64,000 bases of DNA from the NCBI RefSeq assembly GCF_029433105.1, contig NZ_JARNTW010000001.1:930001-994000 (forward strand). The letters are read 5' to 3'. The translations under genes were made by a program, and so were the position numbers. Under the pieces are notes generated by a model. It made no database searches, was not told the origin of the DNA, and saw only the letters and a list, made by a program, of their open reading frames with translations. The stretch comes from Runella sp. MFBS21 (GTDB taxonomy: Bacteria; Bacteroidota; Bacteroidia; Cytophagales; Spirosomataceae). The stretch's first letter is position 1, and each line of letters opens with the position of its first letter. Below are positions 45,428-55,207 of the stretch, piece by piece.

Positions 45428-47971
45428 TTATTGTTTTATCACTTTGAAGGTTCGCCAAGTGGCATCTTCATTTTGCAATTTTAAAAGATACATGCCTGGT
45501 GCGAGCTTTAGTTGACGTACATTAATCGAAATCAAACCTTCGGTTCTAAAAATAGCTCTTTCAGGTAATACTATCTCTGCTCCTAGCAAACTGATAAGCC
45601 TAATGGGGGTGGAGGCTTTGCCTAGTGGTAATTTAATATTGATAAAGTCTAGCGCAGGATTGGGATATACAGCCCAGTCATCAATTTCGGTTGGAAGTCG
45701 AGTGGTAGGGTCAGTTGGTAATATTTCAAATTCGTAGATAGTAGATGCAATGAGGTCTTTCTTAAAATAAGCGGTACCCTTCAAAATATATTTGCCCGCA
45801 ATCGCGGGCATGCCTAAGTCTCCTTCATAAAGTGAAAAAGGGGAGCGGTCTGTGGACACTGTGCGTGATTGACTTCCTGTAAGTTCTAATACGAAGGTGT
45901 CAAAGATAGCGTCGCATGAAGAATAAACATTGATATAAGGCGGTAGTTCATGTTCTAAAAGACGATCGTTTGGCCTTAATCTTTTTAGTAAAATGCGCTC
46001 GCCTGGGCGGCCTGCTTTGATTAAATCAAAGAAAACAGTGGGGTAGTTAATACTAATTTTGAGAGTTGTAGAAACCATGGCTTCTTCGTCATCATAGGCA
46101 CGGAGCATCACTAAGTATACGCCCACGGTATCTGCTAATCCTCGGATTTCGCCGTTTCGGTATTGGGCCCATGTGGGTAGTCCTTCTACTTCAATCCTAC
46201 TTATAAATCCATCACTATCGGTAAAAATACTATCCTTTATGGTGAAAATCAGCGGTTGCTTGTAGAGTCCAATTGCTTCAGGGTATGGCTTTTTAACAGT
46301 AGGAGGGCGATTGAGAACTCCTACTTCGTTGACTATGATAGTAAAAGGGGTTTCGATGCTAGCACCGTCGTCGTCGGTAGCTTTTAGTGTAAAACTGTAG
46401 GTCCCAAGCTGGTTAGGAATTCCCCTAAACACTCCCCCCTGAAAAGAAAGCCAATTGGGTAAATTAATGGCTTCGACGCTACTAATCAATCCATCCAAAT
46501 CTCCAAATACTTCTGAGCTAAGTTTGTAAGAAAAAGAGCTATTTACTCTTATGGTTTTGGTTGGAAGGGCATTTTTGACAAAAGGGTGCCTATTGATAGA
46601 GCCTCTGAGAGAATCAGCGAGTAGGTCTTCTACCATCCGGATTTCGACGGGTTGACGATTAGACGCCGGACCTGCTTTGTTGCTCCATTCGCTGTACACT
46701 CCTCCACTAAAATAGCCAAACTCTAGCACCTGAGAAAGGTTATAAGTCATGAAGGACTTAGCTTGGGGTGGTGTAAAGGGAACCTGTAACCATTTAGGAA
46801 CGGCTTTCTGAATGATAGGGCGCATTTGCTCTAAAATATTCCGAGTCCCAATCACAATACTAATCCAGCGTGCACCGTGGGCAAAATTCTCGTCAATCTG
46901 TTTGACAACTGGCTCTTGGCCTTGTCTAAAATCTGGAAAAACTTCGTTCAGAACCCATTGCCCTGGTAAGACATTGCTTCTCAATACATCAATTGAGAAA
47001 CGGTGGTCATAGTGTACGTCATCGTTGATTTTGACGCCGTCGGTGGTAAGATTTAAATCCCGAAATGCCAAACTTCCACACACAGTGCTCAGTTGGTCAA
47101 AAACAGAACCAAAATCTGTAATAACCCGATACTGAGGATGTACCGATTTGATGGTTTGGGTAGTTTGTTCAATAAATTGCTTGAAAATAGCATGCCTAAA
47201 AACATACCAATCTTTGCCGGCGTCTCCCCAAAATATTTGGTCTCGATTTTTGAGAGAAGTAGGAGGAACAACCTCTTCAAAACTATTGTATTGAGTTTGC
47301 CAAGCTACATTCAAACGGGCGATTTTTTGATACTTCCTACTTGCCCAGATTTTAAACTCCTCTTTCATGGAAGGAGAATAATCAAACACCGTAGCGTAGG
47401 GACTACCGTCGGGATTGTTTTCATGATAATAGCCTGTCTCTTGGGTAGGAGTAGAGCATACGGAGACCCAAGATATTCTGCCTTGCTTTTGATGTTCGAC
47501 ATAGCGTTGGCATACTTCTTTGATAAATTCTCGGGCTTTTTCTACAGAAGGGCGATGGGCATAGGAGAAAAAAGTGCTTGCATAACCCGCCACTAAGGGT
47601 TTGCCTTGTTGGTCATGCTGTCTTTGGTCGGGAGTCCAAAAACCCTGAATCCGTCCCTCATTACGTCCTAAATAAATTCTTAAAGCAATCTTGACACCCA
47701 ATTTTTGGGCTAGTGCAATCTGTGTATCGTACTTTTGCCAGTCGGGCTGCGACGAAATACTGGGATATACTTGATCCCAATGAATAGTAAGATGGACGGC
47801 GTTGCAGCCCGCTTTGACGGCATCTTCGAGTATGTCCAAATCGACATCATTTCTACGATCAAGATTAAGCAGCAAAACGGCTAAATACCGTTCATTGTCG
47901 TCAGCTCTAACAACTTTCGGCATTAACATTGCGCCGATACTTATCCACCAAAAGCACCACCAATATTTCAT
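45428..47971 (-). CDS. T9SS-secreted GH42-like protein with two cadherin-like repeats
   Basis: This 847-residue paralog of the gene at 42333 has the same architecture with two fewer CADG repeats. It has a signal peptide (about 1-24), a GH42-like barrel with Glu178 (PTQETGY) and Glu343 (VLNEVF), two cadherin-like repeats at about 460-660, and a T9SS type A tail (WAVYPNPALD, LAPGMYLLKL). It is the first gene of the two-gene operon. The catalytic barrels are similar but clearly diverged, so the pair may split substrate range. Confidence 0.87.
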   Translation of the reverse strand: MKYWWCFWWISIGAMLMPKVVRADDNERYLAVLLLNLDRRNDVDLDILEDAVKAGCNAVHLTIHWDQVYPSISSQPDWQKYDTQIALAQKLGVKIALRIYLGRNEGRIQGFWTPDQRQHDQQGKPLVAGYASTFFSYAHRPSVEKAREFIKEVCQRYVEHQKQGRISWVSVCSTPTQETGYYHENNPDGSPYATVFDYSPSMKEEFKIWASRKYQKIARLNVAWQTQYNSFEEVVPPTSLKNRDQIFWGDAGKDWYVFRHAIFKQFIEQTTQTIKSVHPQYRVITDFGSVFDQLSTVCGSLAFRDLNLTTDGVKINDDVHYDHRFSIDVLRSNVLPGQWVLNEVFPDFRQGQEPVVKQIDENFAHGARWISIVIGTRNILEQMRPIIQKAVPKWLQVPFTPPQAKSFMTYNLSQVLEFGYFSGGVYSEWSNKAGPASNRQPVEIRMVEDLLADSLRGSINRHPFVKNALPTKTIRVNSSFSYKLSSEVFGDLDGLISSVEAINLPNWLSFQGGVFRGIPNQLGTYSFTLKATDDDGASIETPFTIIVNEVGVLNRPPTVKKPYPEAIGLYKQPLIFTIKDSIFTDSDGFISRIEVEGLPTWAQYRNGEIRGLADTVGVYLVMLRAYDDEEAMVSTTLKISINYPTVFFDLIKAGRPGERILLKRLRPNDRLLEHELPPYINVYSSCDAIFDTFVLELTGSQSRTVSTDRSPFSLYEGDLGMPAIAGKYILKGTAYFKKDLIASTIYEFEILPTDPTTRLPTEIDDWAVYPNPALDFINIKLPLGKASTPIRLISLLGAEIVLPERAIFRTEGLISINVRQLKLAPGMYLLKLQNEDATWRTFKVIKQ

Positions 47972-48395
47972 AAAACATTAAAATTAAAAAGGTTGAAACC
48001 TTGATTTAATTCTGCTGAATCAAACTCATCTTTTAAGATAAAGTTTGTAAGCATTAAAATGTTTAGGGGTGATATGGTATAAGTAAAAATAATTTATCAT
48101 AAGGGTTTATAGTTTAGAATGGTGTTTTTGGAGGAAGTATTTAAAATGTTTTAAAGTGGGAAGTAGTTGAAAATGAAGCCATTGAATTTTTAAGATGTAT
48201 AGATGCATTCAATTGGTTACAAAATTAAGTAGCTCTTATTGAAATGTTACAACTTTTGGTAATAAAAGAATAACGTTAGGAGATAGCTCTCCATTGTCTT
48301 ATCTTATGGTTGTTTTGTATTCTACATAAAAAAATCCCCAACGACGCTGTCAAAGCCTCTGTTGGGGATTTTTGGATAAGAAAGCATGTGTATTT
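47972..48395. other. Intergenic region, about 420 bp
   Basis: AT-rich stretch between the GH42-like operon and lpxA. I see no gene, tRNA or conserved RNA. It should contain the promoter of the GH42-like operon in its left part and holds the lpxA terminator (48329-48374) in its right part. Confidence 0.6.
48329..48374 (-). terminator. Intrinsic terminator after lpxA
   Basis: On the minus strand the 13-bp arms AAAAATCCCCAAC and GTTGGGGATTTTT pair with an 18-base loop, followed by more T. It lies about 22 bp after the lpxA stop and ends the lpx operon. Confidence 0.85.
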
Positions 48396-49199
48396 TTAAT
48401 CGTCGCTAGCGTCAGAATGACTACTGTTAGGAGCCTTGATGATACCCCTTTCTGAATTACGAATAAAATTAACGATTTCGTCCCGTTCGATAGAAGAGGG
48501 TAACTCAATTTCAATCTGCTCTAAGGCTTCTGTATTGTTGAGGCCTCTTAAATAGATATAGCGGTAAACCTCCTGAATTTCATTGATTTGTTGATTGCTA
48601 TATCCTCTTCTTCTTAGACCTATGGAGTTGACACCAGCGTATGAAAGGGGCTCACGGGCTGCCTTGGTGAAAGGTGGTACATCTTTTCTTACCAAAGAAG
48701 CCCCAGATACCATAGCATGAGCACCGATTTTGCTGAATTGGTGAATCAAACTTGCCGCACTTACGATAGCCCAATCACCAATATGAACATGCCCTGCGAG
48801 CTGAACTGTATTTCCGATAATGCAATTGTTGCCAATACGGCAGTCGTGAGCCACGTGGGCATATGCCATGATGAGGCAGTTGGCGCCTATTTCGGTTTTC
48901 CAATACTCTTCAGTTCCTCGGCTGATGGTCACATATTCTCGGATAGTTGTATTATCACCAATATAGGTGAGGGTATATTCTCCTTTAAATTTGAGATCTT
49001 GAGGAATCGAAGAAATGACGGCACCTGAAAAAATCTTACAATTTTTCCCGATTCGGGAGCCTTCATTGATAACGGCATGCGAGCCTATCCAGCTACCTTC
49101 ACCGATTTCGACGTCTTTGTGGATAATCGCAAAGGGTTCAATGACTACATTATGAGCGATTTTTGCCTCAGGATGTATGTATGCAAGTGGTTGAATCAT
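48396..49199 (-). CDS. lpxA: UDP-N-acetylglucosamine acyltransferase LpxA
   Basis: This 267-residue left-handed beta-helix protein shows many hexapeptide repeats and the catalytic His118 in YAHVAHDC. It performs the first step of lipid A synthesis. It is the last gene of the lpxD-lpxC/fabZ-lpxA group, 78 bp after lpxC/fabZ. The Ser/Asp-rich C-terminal extension after residue 255 is a little unusual. Confidence 0.95.
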   Translation of the reverse strand: MIQPLAYIHPEAKIAHNVVIEPFAIIHKDVEIGEGSWIGSHAVINEGSRIGKNCKIFSGAVISSIPQDLKFKGEYTLTYIGDNTTIREYVTISRGTEEYWKTEIGANCLIMAYAHVAHDCRIGNNCIIGNTVQLAGHVHIGDWAIVSAASLIHQFSKIGAHAMVSGASLVRKDVPPFTKAAREPLSYAGVNSIGLRRRGYSNQQINEIQEVYRYIYLRGLNNTEALEQIEIELPSSIERDEIVNFIRNSERGIIKAPNSSHSDASDD

Positions 49200-49277
49200 T
49201 CTTTGGATCAGTAATTCATAAGATTGAGTTTATAGCATTAGTTTTACTATAAACTTGAGAGGTTGTTAATCCTTATA

Positions 49278-50672
49278 TTATTTTTTTCTCACTAAGCTCG
49301 CGGTCATATCAGCTTCGCAAACAAGTTGGCCAGCTACGTAGCCTGCCCCGTGCATTTTGACGATACCACGTTTGATAGGTGCCGTAAACTCACATTTGAA
49401 TATGACCGTATCACCCGGTACTACATTTCGGCGAAAACGGCAATTTTCGATAGCTGCCAAGAAAGGCCAATAGTTTTCGGGGTCGGGTTGAGAGCTAAGA
49501 GCCAAAATAGCGCCCGTTTGTGCCATTGCTTCCATCTGTAAAACTCCTGGCATGACAGGATTGTTTGGAAAATGACCCGTAAAGAAGGGTTCGTTCATGG
49601 TGACATTTTTCAAACCAGCTACGCTGTTTTCATCCATATAAACGATTTTATCAATCATTAAAAACGGATATCGGTGGGGCAGAAGCTCACAGATACGCTT
49701 CAAGTCCATCACTGGAGCCACTTTAGGGTCATAGTGTGGTACATGACTTTTGGAAGATTGAACCAGCTTCTTGATTTTCTTAGCCAAAGCTACATTGGCA
49801 GCGTGGCCAGGGCGAGCAGCTAAAATTTGACCTTTGATGGGGCGGCCTACCAATGCCAAATCTCCCACTACATCAAGGAGTTTATGGCGAGCCATTTCGT
49901 TAGGATAATGCAATTCTAGATTGTTAAGAATGCCTACATTTTTGTTGACACCAATTTTGGGTTTATTCAACAATTGAGACAAATAATCTAGCTCCCCTTC
50001 TTCTACATCTCGGTCTACGATGACGATGGCATTGGTCAAATCTCCTCCTTTGATGAGGTTGGCTTTATAGAGTGCTTCTAGCTCATGCAAAAAACAGAAG
50101 GTGCGGCAGGAGGCTATTTCACGTGAGAAGGTGGTGATATCGTTGAGAGAGGCGTGTTGGCTACTGATTACTTTTGAGTTGTAGTCAACCATCACAGTGA
50201 GTCGGTAGTCATTGAGAGGAAGTGCTACCATCTCAATGTCTTTTTCAGCATTGATATACCGAACAGGTTCTGGTATTTCGAAATAATTTCGAGAGGCGTT
50301 TTGCTCCACAATACCCGCATCTCTTAAAGCTTCGACAAACTTGATAGAGCTACCATCCATAATAGGCGGTTCTGGCCCATCGAGTTGGATAAGGGCATTG
50401 TCGATTTGAAGACCCACTAGAGCCGCCAGAGTATGCTCCACGGTATATACCCGTGCTCCGTTTTGCTCAAGTGTGGTACCACGGGATACATCTACCACAT
50501 TGTCAACATCGGCGTCGATGATAGGCTGACCTTCTAAATCGATGCGTTGAAATTTGTATCCGTGATTGATAGGTGCGGGAAGAAAGGTCATCGTGGCGGA
50601 AACACCTGTGTGTAAACCTACACCCGATACCGACACGGATTTTTCGATGGTTTGTTGTTTAATGTTCAACAT
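49278..50672 (-). CDS. lpxC/fabZ: Fused LpxC deacetylase / FabZ dehydratase
   Basis: This 464-residue bifunctional protein joins LpxC (about 1-305; zinc ligand His80 in VEHTLAAL and PIMDGSS) with FabZ (about 320-464; HRYPFLMIDKI and GHFPNNPVMPGV). The fusion is typical of Bacteroidota. LpxC removes the acetyl group from UDP-3-acyl-GlcNAc; FabZ dehydrates 3-hydroxyacyl-ACP. It lies 3 bp from lpxD, clearly one operon. Confidence 0.95.
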   Translation of the reverse strand: MLNIKQQTIEKSVSVSGVGLHTGVSATMTFLPAPINHGYKFQRIDLEGQPIIDADVDNVVDVSRGTTLEQNGARVYTVEHTLAALVGLQIDNALIQLDGPEPPIMDGSSIKFVEALRDAGIVEQNASRNYFEIPEPVRYINAEKDIEMVALPLNDYRLTVMVDYNSKVISSQHASLNDITTFSREIASCRTFCFLHELEALYKANLIKGGDLTNAIVIVDRDVEEGELDYLSQLLNKPKIGVNKNVGILNNLELHYPNEMARHKLLDVVGDLALVGRPIKGQILAARPGHAANVALAKKIKKLVQSSKSHVPHYDPKVAPVMDLKRICELLPHRYPFLMIDKIVYMDENSVAGLKNVTMNEPFFTGHFPNNPVMPGVLQMEAMAQTGAILALSSQPDPENYWPFLAAIENCRFRRNVVPGDTVIFKCEFTAPIKRGIVKMHGAGYVAGQLVCEADMTASLVRKK

Positions 50673-50675
50673 TCC

Positions 50676-51713
50676 TTATGATTTATCTTCTTGATTTTTT
50701 TTCTCTAGTTCGTATACTCTTTTTTCAAGCAAAGGTAGCTTACGAAAAACGGCCAGTGCTCGCAAACTGTCTTGGAGTTCAATGGCTGGCGTACCATTCA
50801 GTGACAATCCTTCTTTTTCCCAAGTACGGTTTACGCCAGATTGACCTCCTACTTTGGTTTTATTCGCAACATAAATATGCCCCCCAAAGCCTGCCTGCCC
50901 ACCGATAGTACAGCATTCACCAATTTTGGTAGATCCTGCAATACCCACTTGAGCCGCAATCACTGTATGTTTACCAATTTCGACATTGTGGCCTACTTGC
51001 ACCAAATTATCAATTTTTACACCTTGTCGTATGATAGTCGAGCCCATAGTGGCACAATCGACCGTTGCCCCAGCTCCTATACTTACGTTGTCCTCAATCA
51101 CGACGTTGCCAAGTTGAGGAATTGTTTTGTAAGAGCCGTCGGGCTGGGGAGCAAACCCAAAACCATCGCTTCCGATGACAGCGTTGGCAAAAAAAATACA
51201 ATTTTTTCCAATAATGGAATTGTTGTAGATTTTAACTCCCGAATGAATGACACAATTGTCACCAATCTGGACATTGTCGCCTATATAAGCTTGAGGATAA
51301 ATCTTTACGTTTTGCCCGATAGTACAATTTTTGCCTACATAGGCAAAAGCTCCTAAATATAACCCTTCTCCTACTTTCGAATTCTCTCCTAAATACGAAG
51401 GTTGTTCAATTCCTTGCTTGTTTCCTTTAAGGATTTGTTCATATACTTGAAGAAGCTGAGTAAAAGCAGTATAGGAGTTGTCAACTCTGATAAGTGTAGT
51501 CTTAATAGCGTGTCTAGGCTCAAAACGCTTATCAATAATAACCGCTGATGCTTCGGTAGTGTACAAATAAGGCTCATATTTGAGATTTGATAAGAAAGAA
51601 ATAGCCCCAGCTTTTCCTTCTTCAATTTTTGCTAACTGATTGACTTTCAGATTTTCGTCTCCTTCTATTTCTCCTCCGAGCAGTCCAGCTATCTGCTTGA
51701 CGGTAAATTCCAT
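50676..51713 (-). CDS. lpxD: UDP-3-O-acylglucosamine N-acyltransferase LpxD
   Basis: This 345-residue protein has an N-terminal uridine-binding domain (about 1-100) and a hexapeptide beta-helix (about 105-310) with [10 protein letters not shown] (catalytic His expected here). It acylates the amino group during lipid A synthesis. It lies 10 bp after the HD-domain gene on the same strand. Confidence 0.95.
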   Translation of the reverse strand: MEFTVKQIAGLLGGEIEGDENLKVNQLAKIEEGKAGAISFLSNLKYEPYLYTTEASAVIIDKRFEPRHAIKTTLIRVDNSYTAFTQLLQVYEQILKGNKQGIEQPSYLGENSKVGEGLYLGAFAYVGKNCTIGQNVKIYPQAYIGDNVQIGDNCVIHSGVKIYNNSIIGKNCIFFANAVIGSDGFGFAPQPDGSYKTIPQLGNVVIEDNVSIGAGATVDCATMGSTIIRQGVKIDNLVQVGHNVEIGKHTVIAAQVGIAGSTKIGECCTIGGQAGFGGHIYVANKTKVGGQSGVNRTWEKEGLSLNGTPAIELQDSLRALAVFRKLPLLEKRVYELEKKNQEDKS

Positions 51714-51723
51714 ACGGTCTGAT

Positions 51724-52956
51724 TTAAGAGTGCAAAGTTAGAGGTTTCATCCAACAAACATAATACTTTCGGACAATATTACTAAGGGCTTTGATAGTTG
51801 GCAAATCAGACGCCTCTGCAATATCCCTTACTTTGCCATCTTTCATCTTAATCAGAATATGTTCTTTACTTGATACATAGGCCGCATTGGTGGATTGACC
51901 CTGCACCATAAAATAAGGATATAGGTCTGCTTCGATGCCTTGTTCGTGGAGTTGCGCTGAGATACTTAAGAGATAATTTTCATCAAAAGGGTGATTGCTA
52001 AACTGGATTTTGTACAATTTTCGGTCTAATATTCTCTGGCAAATAGTCGATAGTACTAAGTCAGGATGCTGCGCCCAAATTTTAATACATGACCAAACAT
52101 CATAATCATCAATTTGTAGAAAAGCGTTTAGATATTCGGCATTTTCTTGAAAGCGTTGGAATGTGATATTTTGAGTAAGAAAAACAGCAAAATGAGGCGG
52201 GGCAAAAATGGATTCACCTTTCATTGCCAATTCTCGAGCTCGTGTGATAGCCTGAATTAGCATTACTTCTGCACAGATAGAGGTCTTGTGAAGGTACACT
52301 TGCCAATACATCAACCGACGGGCATTGAGGAAATTTTCGATACTTAGTATCCCTTTTGATTCTATCACCAATTGGTCGTCTACAATATCAAACATCTTGA
52401 TGATTCGCTCCGTACCAATAGCTCCCTCGGCTACTCCCGTAAAGAAACAATCTCTGTTTAGGTAATCCATACGATCCATATCAAGCTGACTTGATACAAG
52501 TTGGTGAAAAAATTGCCTAGGGTAACTTCCTTCAAACATCTGAATTGCTAAATCTAGTCGTCCGTCCGTTTGTCGGTTGAGTTCTTTCATAATTTCCAAT
52601 GAGAGGTACTCATGTGCTACACCGTTGAGGAGGGTTTTCTCTAGGACGTGAGAAAAAGGGCCGTGGCCAATATCGTGCAATAAAATCGCAATATGAGCTG
52701 CTTCCCATTCGGCGTCCCAAATCAAATGCCCCTTGCCTCTTAATGTGCTCAGTGCCTGAGTCATCAGGTGCATAGCTCCTAAAGCATGATGAAAACGTGT
52801 ATGCAAGGCTCCTGGATATACAAGCTCAGCCATGCCTAGCTGACGGATGCGGCGCAGTCTTTGAAAAAAAGGATGCTCGATGAGGTCAAATAAAAAATCA
52901 GACGGGATGCTGATGAAACCGTAAACGGGGTCGTTAAAAATTTTGCGTTTGTTCAC
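51724..52956 (-). CDS. HD-superfamily phosphohydrolase
   Basis: The GTG at 52956 is proposed as start because it gives the family N-terminus [14 protein letters not shown], 410 residues. A TTG at 53019 would run into the divergent cyclophilin start region. The HD motif is seen in HTRFHHALG and [12 protein letters not shown], the metal-binding set of dNTPase/phosphohydrolase relatives. It precedes lpxD by 10 bp and probably leads the lpx operon. Substrate unknown. Confidence 0.88.
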   Translation of the reverse strand: MNKRKIFNDPVYGFISIPSDFLFDLIEHPFFQRLRRIRQLGMAELVYPGALHTRFHHALGAMHLMTQALSTLRGKGHLIWDAEWEAAHIAILLHDIGHGPFSHVLEKTLLNGVAHEYLSLEIMKELNRQTDGRLDLAIQMFEGSYPRQFFHQLVSSQLDMDRMDYLNRDCFFTGVAEGAIGTERIIKMFDIVDDQLVIESKGILSIENFLNARRLMYWQVYLHKTSICAEVMLIQAITRARELAMKGESIFAPPHFAVFLTQNITFQRFQENAEYLNAFLQIDDYDVWSCIKIWAQHPDLVLSTICQRILDRKLYKIQFSNHPFDENYLLSISAQLHEQGIEADLYPYFMVQGQSTNAAYVSSKEHILIKMKDGKVRDIAEASDLPTIKALSNIVRKYYVCWMKPLTLHS

Positions 52957-53025
52957 GGAAGTGTGGGGAATTTGGGAAACAATTTTTTTGATTGCAATTT
53001 CGTGAAAAAATAATGCCAAAGCGCA

Positions 53026-53724
53026 ATGAGACCCTTTTACTTATTCTTTCTACTGGTCATTTGTATTAATTCTTTTGCCCAGAAAAAATCTAAAAAAGAT
53101 TATTTAATCACTTTCAAGACGCCTTATGGAGAAATGAAAGCAGTTTTACATGATCAAACCCCGCTTCACAAACAAAATTTTATAAAACTTGTAGAAGAAA
53201 AGTTTTATGATAATCTCTTGTTTCACAGAGTAATTGAGGGATTTATGATTCAGGGAGGTGACCCTAATTCACGAAATGCCGCTCCCGGCGAACGCCTAGG
53301 AAGCGGCGGCGGAAATCTAGAGCGAATTCCGGCCGAGTTTCGTCCTGAGTTGTTTCACCAAAAAGGGGCTTTGGCTGCTGCCCGCGACAACAACCCCGAA
53401 AAAAAATCCTCGGCTTGTCAGTTTTATATCGTACAAGGGAAGATAATGGACGAAATTGCCCTAGATGCTCAATTGAGGCGGGGAGGGCGCATACCCACAC
53501 CACAGCAAAAAGAAGCCTATAAAACCGTAGGTGGTACTCCTCATTTAGATGGAGGCTATACAGTATTTGGGCAAATTATAAGTGGTGTAGCAGTGATAGA
53601 TAGTATCGCAAGCCGCCCTCGCGACCGCGCAGACCGTCCTTTGGAAGATGTTAAAATGGTAGTTTCGGTGGAAAAAATGAAAAAGAAGAAAATAACAAAA
53701 CGATATGGTTACCGATTTGAGTAA
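53026..53724 (+). CDS. Secreted cyclophilin-type peptidyl-prolyl isomerase
   Basis: This 232-residue protein begins with a signal peptide (about 1-18) followed by a cyclophilin domain with FHRVIEGFMIQGGDP and FGQIISG. It should help proline-limited folding in the periplasm. It is divergent from the HD-domain gene and has no operon partner. The charged tail (MKKKKITKR) is basic. Confidence 0.93.
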   Translation: MRPFYLFFLLVICINSFAQKKSKKDYLITFKTPYGEMKAVLHDQTPLHKQNFIKLVEEKFYDNLLFHRVIEGFMIQGGDPNSRNAAPGERLGSGGGNLERIPAEFRPELFHQKGALAAARDNNPEKKSSACQFYIVQGKIMDEIALDAQLRRGGRIPTPQQKEAYKTVGGTPHLDGGYTVFGQIISGVAVIDSIASRPRDRADRPLEDVKMVVSVEKMKKKKITKRYGYRFE

Positions 53725-53881
53725 TAAAATGGGGAAAATATCTCATGAATAGAGAAAATAATTTGTAAAAGCGGAATTCTTTCGCGTAATTTTCGCGGTT
53801 GGTTTGCTAAATTTGCTCCAATTAAGTGTTTATTTCAGTTGAAAGTTAATAGTTATCTTACAAAACGACTCATCATATTTA

Positions 53882-53889
53882 TATTTTTG
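53882..53889 (+). promoter_or_regulatory. Candidate -7 box for the NtrC-like regulator
   Basis: TATTTTTG matches TAnnTTTG and lies 58 bp upstream of the start at 53948. A clear -33 TTTG is missing, so confidence is low. Confidence 0.35.
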
Positions 53890-53947
53890 AGTGGACCTAT
53901 TAACTCTTGAGTGATTAATGATTAACGATTAATTCACCAAAATATAG

Positions 53948-55111
53948 ATGGCAAAAATCTTAATAGTGGATGATGAAAAAAGCATCCGTGCGGCATTGCG
54001 TGATATTTTAGAGTATGAAGATTATGAGGTGGAAGAGGCTAAGGATGGAGAAGAAGGGCTCAGTATGATTTTAAAGAATCATTATGATGTGGCTCTTTGT
54101 GACATCAAAATGCCTAAGCTTGAGGGACTAGAAGTGCTCCTAAAAGCAGGAGAAGCTGGCCGCCCCACGCAGTTTATTATGATATCTGCTTATGGTAACA
54201 TCGAGAATGCTGTAGAAGCTACCAAGCGTGGAGCCTATGATTTTATTACCAAACCCCCAGATTTGAACCGTTTGCTGGTTTCGGTACGAAATGCCATCGA
54301 AAAATCGAAATTGGTAGCAGAAACCGTTGATTTGAAAAAGCGAATTTTCAAAATCAATGAAATTGTGGGAGAATCTGCCCCAATTCGAAAAGTGAAAGAA
54401 ACTATCGAGCGGGTAGCTCCTACAGAAGCAAGGGTACTCATCACGGGCGCCAATGGTTCTGGAAAAGAGATGGTTGCTAAACAAATCCACGAACGGAGCA
54501 ATCGGGGCAATAAGCCTTTAATCGAGGTGAACTGTGCCGCTATTCCAAGCGAATTGATTGAAAGTGAGCTTTTTGGGTATGAAAAAGGAGCTTTTACGGG
54601 TGCTGTAAAGCAGCGTATTGGCAAATTTGAGCAAGCCGATGGAGGTACACTTTTCTTGGATGAAATTGGAGATATGAGCTTATCCGCTCAAGCAAAAGTG
54701 TTAAGGGCTTTACAAGAAAGTAAAATCACTCGAGTAGGAGGAGACAAAGAAATAAAAATAAATGTGCGGGTGATTGCTGCTACCAACAAAGACCTCAAAA
54801 GAGAAATCTCGGAAGGAGGTTTTAGGGAAGATTTGTATCACCGCCTCAATGTCATTCCTATTCATGTACCACCTTTGGCCGAAAGAAGAGAAGATATCTC
54901 TTTGCTGTCCGAAAAATTCTTGTACGATGTTTCGCAGGAATATGGTGGCGTACCCAAAACAATCCTGCCGGATGCAATGCAGTATCTAAAATCTTTGCCG
55001 TGGACAGGAAATGTTCGCGAACTTCGCAACGTTATTGAGCGTTTGGTAATCATGTGTGGCGACGAAATCATGCTAGATGATGTACGCTTATATGCAAGTT
55101 TCGGCAATTAA
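53948..55111 (+). CDS. NtrC-family response regulator without DNA-binding domain
   Basis: This 387-residue protein has a receiver domain (Asp52 in LCDIKMP, Lys102 in ITKPPD), a sigma-54 AAA+ domain with Walker A GANGSGKE (167-174), GAFTGA (214-219) and DEIGD (Walker B). The protein ends at ALRN..VIERL-type helices, with no C-terminal Fis-type helix-turn-helix, although NtrC proteins normally have one. GAFTGA shows that sigma-54 contact is possible, so it may act from solution or with a partner. Monocistronic with a hairpin after it. Confidence 0.88.
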   Translation: MAKILIVDDEKSIRAALRDILEYEDYEVEEAKDGEEGLSMILKNHYDVALCDIKMPKLEGLEVLLKAGEAGRPTQFIMISAYGNIENAVEATKRGAYDFITKPPDLNRLLVSVRNAIEKSKLVAETVDLKKRIFKINEIVGESAPIRKVKETIERVAPTEARVLITGANGSGKEMVAKQIHERSNRGNKPLIEVNCAAIPSELIESELFGYEKGAFTGAVKQRIGKFEQADGGTLFLDEIGDMSLSAQAKVLRALQESKITRVGGDKEIKINVRVIAATNKDLKREISEGGFREDLYHRLNVIPIHVPPLAERREDISLLSEKFLYDVSQEYGGVPKTILPDAMQYLKSLPWTGNVRELRNVIERLVIMCGDEIMLDDVRLYASFGN

Positions 55112-55140
55112 TCCTTACTAAATTATTCCCAAATAGACCC

Positions 55141-55188
55141 CAACGCTGGCAGTTGAATTTCTCTCGAAGAGTTCGGTTGTCAGCGTTG
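55141..55188. other. Stem-loop between the NtrC-like gene and hisIE
   Basis: Arms CAACGCTGGCA (55141-55151) and TGTCAGCGTTG (55178-55188) pair over 11 bp with one G-U pair. No T-tract follows, so an mRNA-stability or leader role for hisIE is more likely than termination. Confidence 0.55.
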
Positions 55189-55207
55189 AGCGTCAAATAT
55201 CAATTCA

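Noticed and set aside
47972-48395. Hidden small gene or RNA in the 420-bp gap
   Set aside because: No ORF with a plausible start and no tRNA or conserved RNA fold was seen beyond the terminator.
52957-53019. TTG start of the HD phosphohydrolase at 53019
   Set aside because: The extension would crowd the divergent cyclophilin start; GTG 52956 yields the expected family N-terminus.
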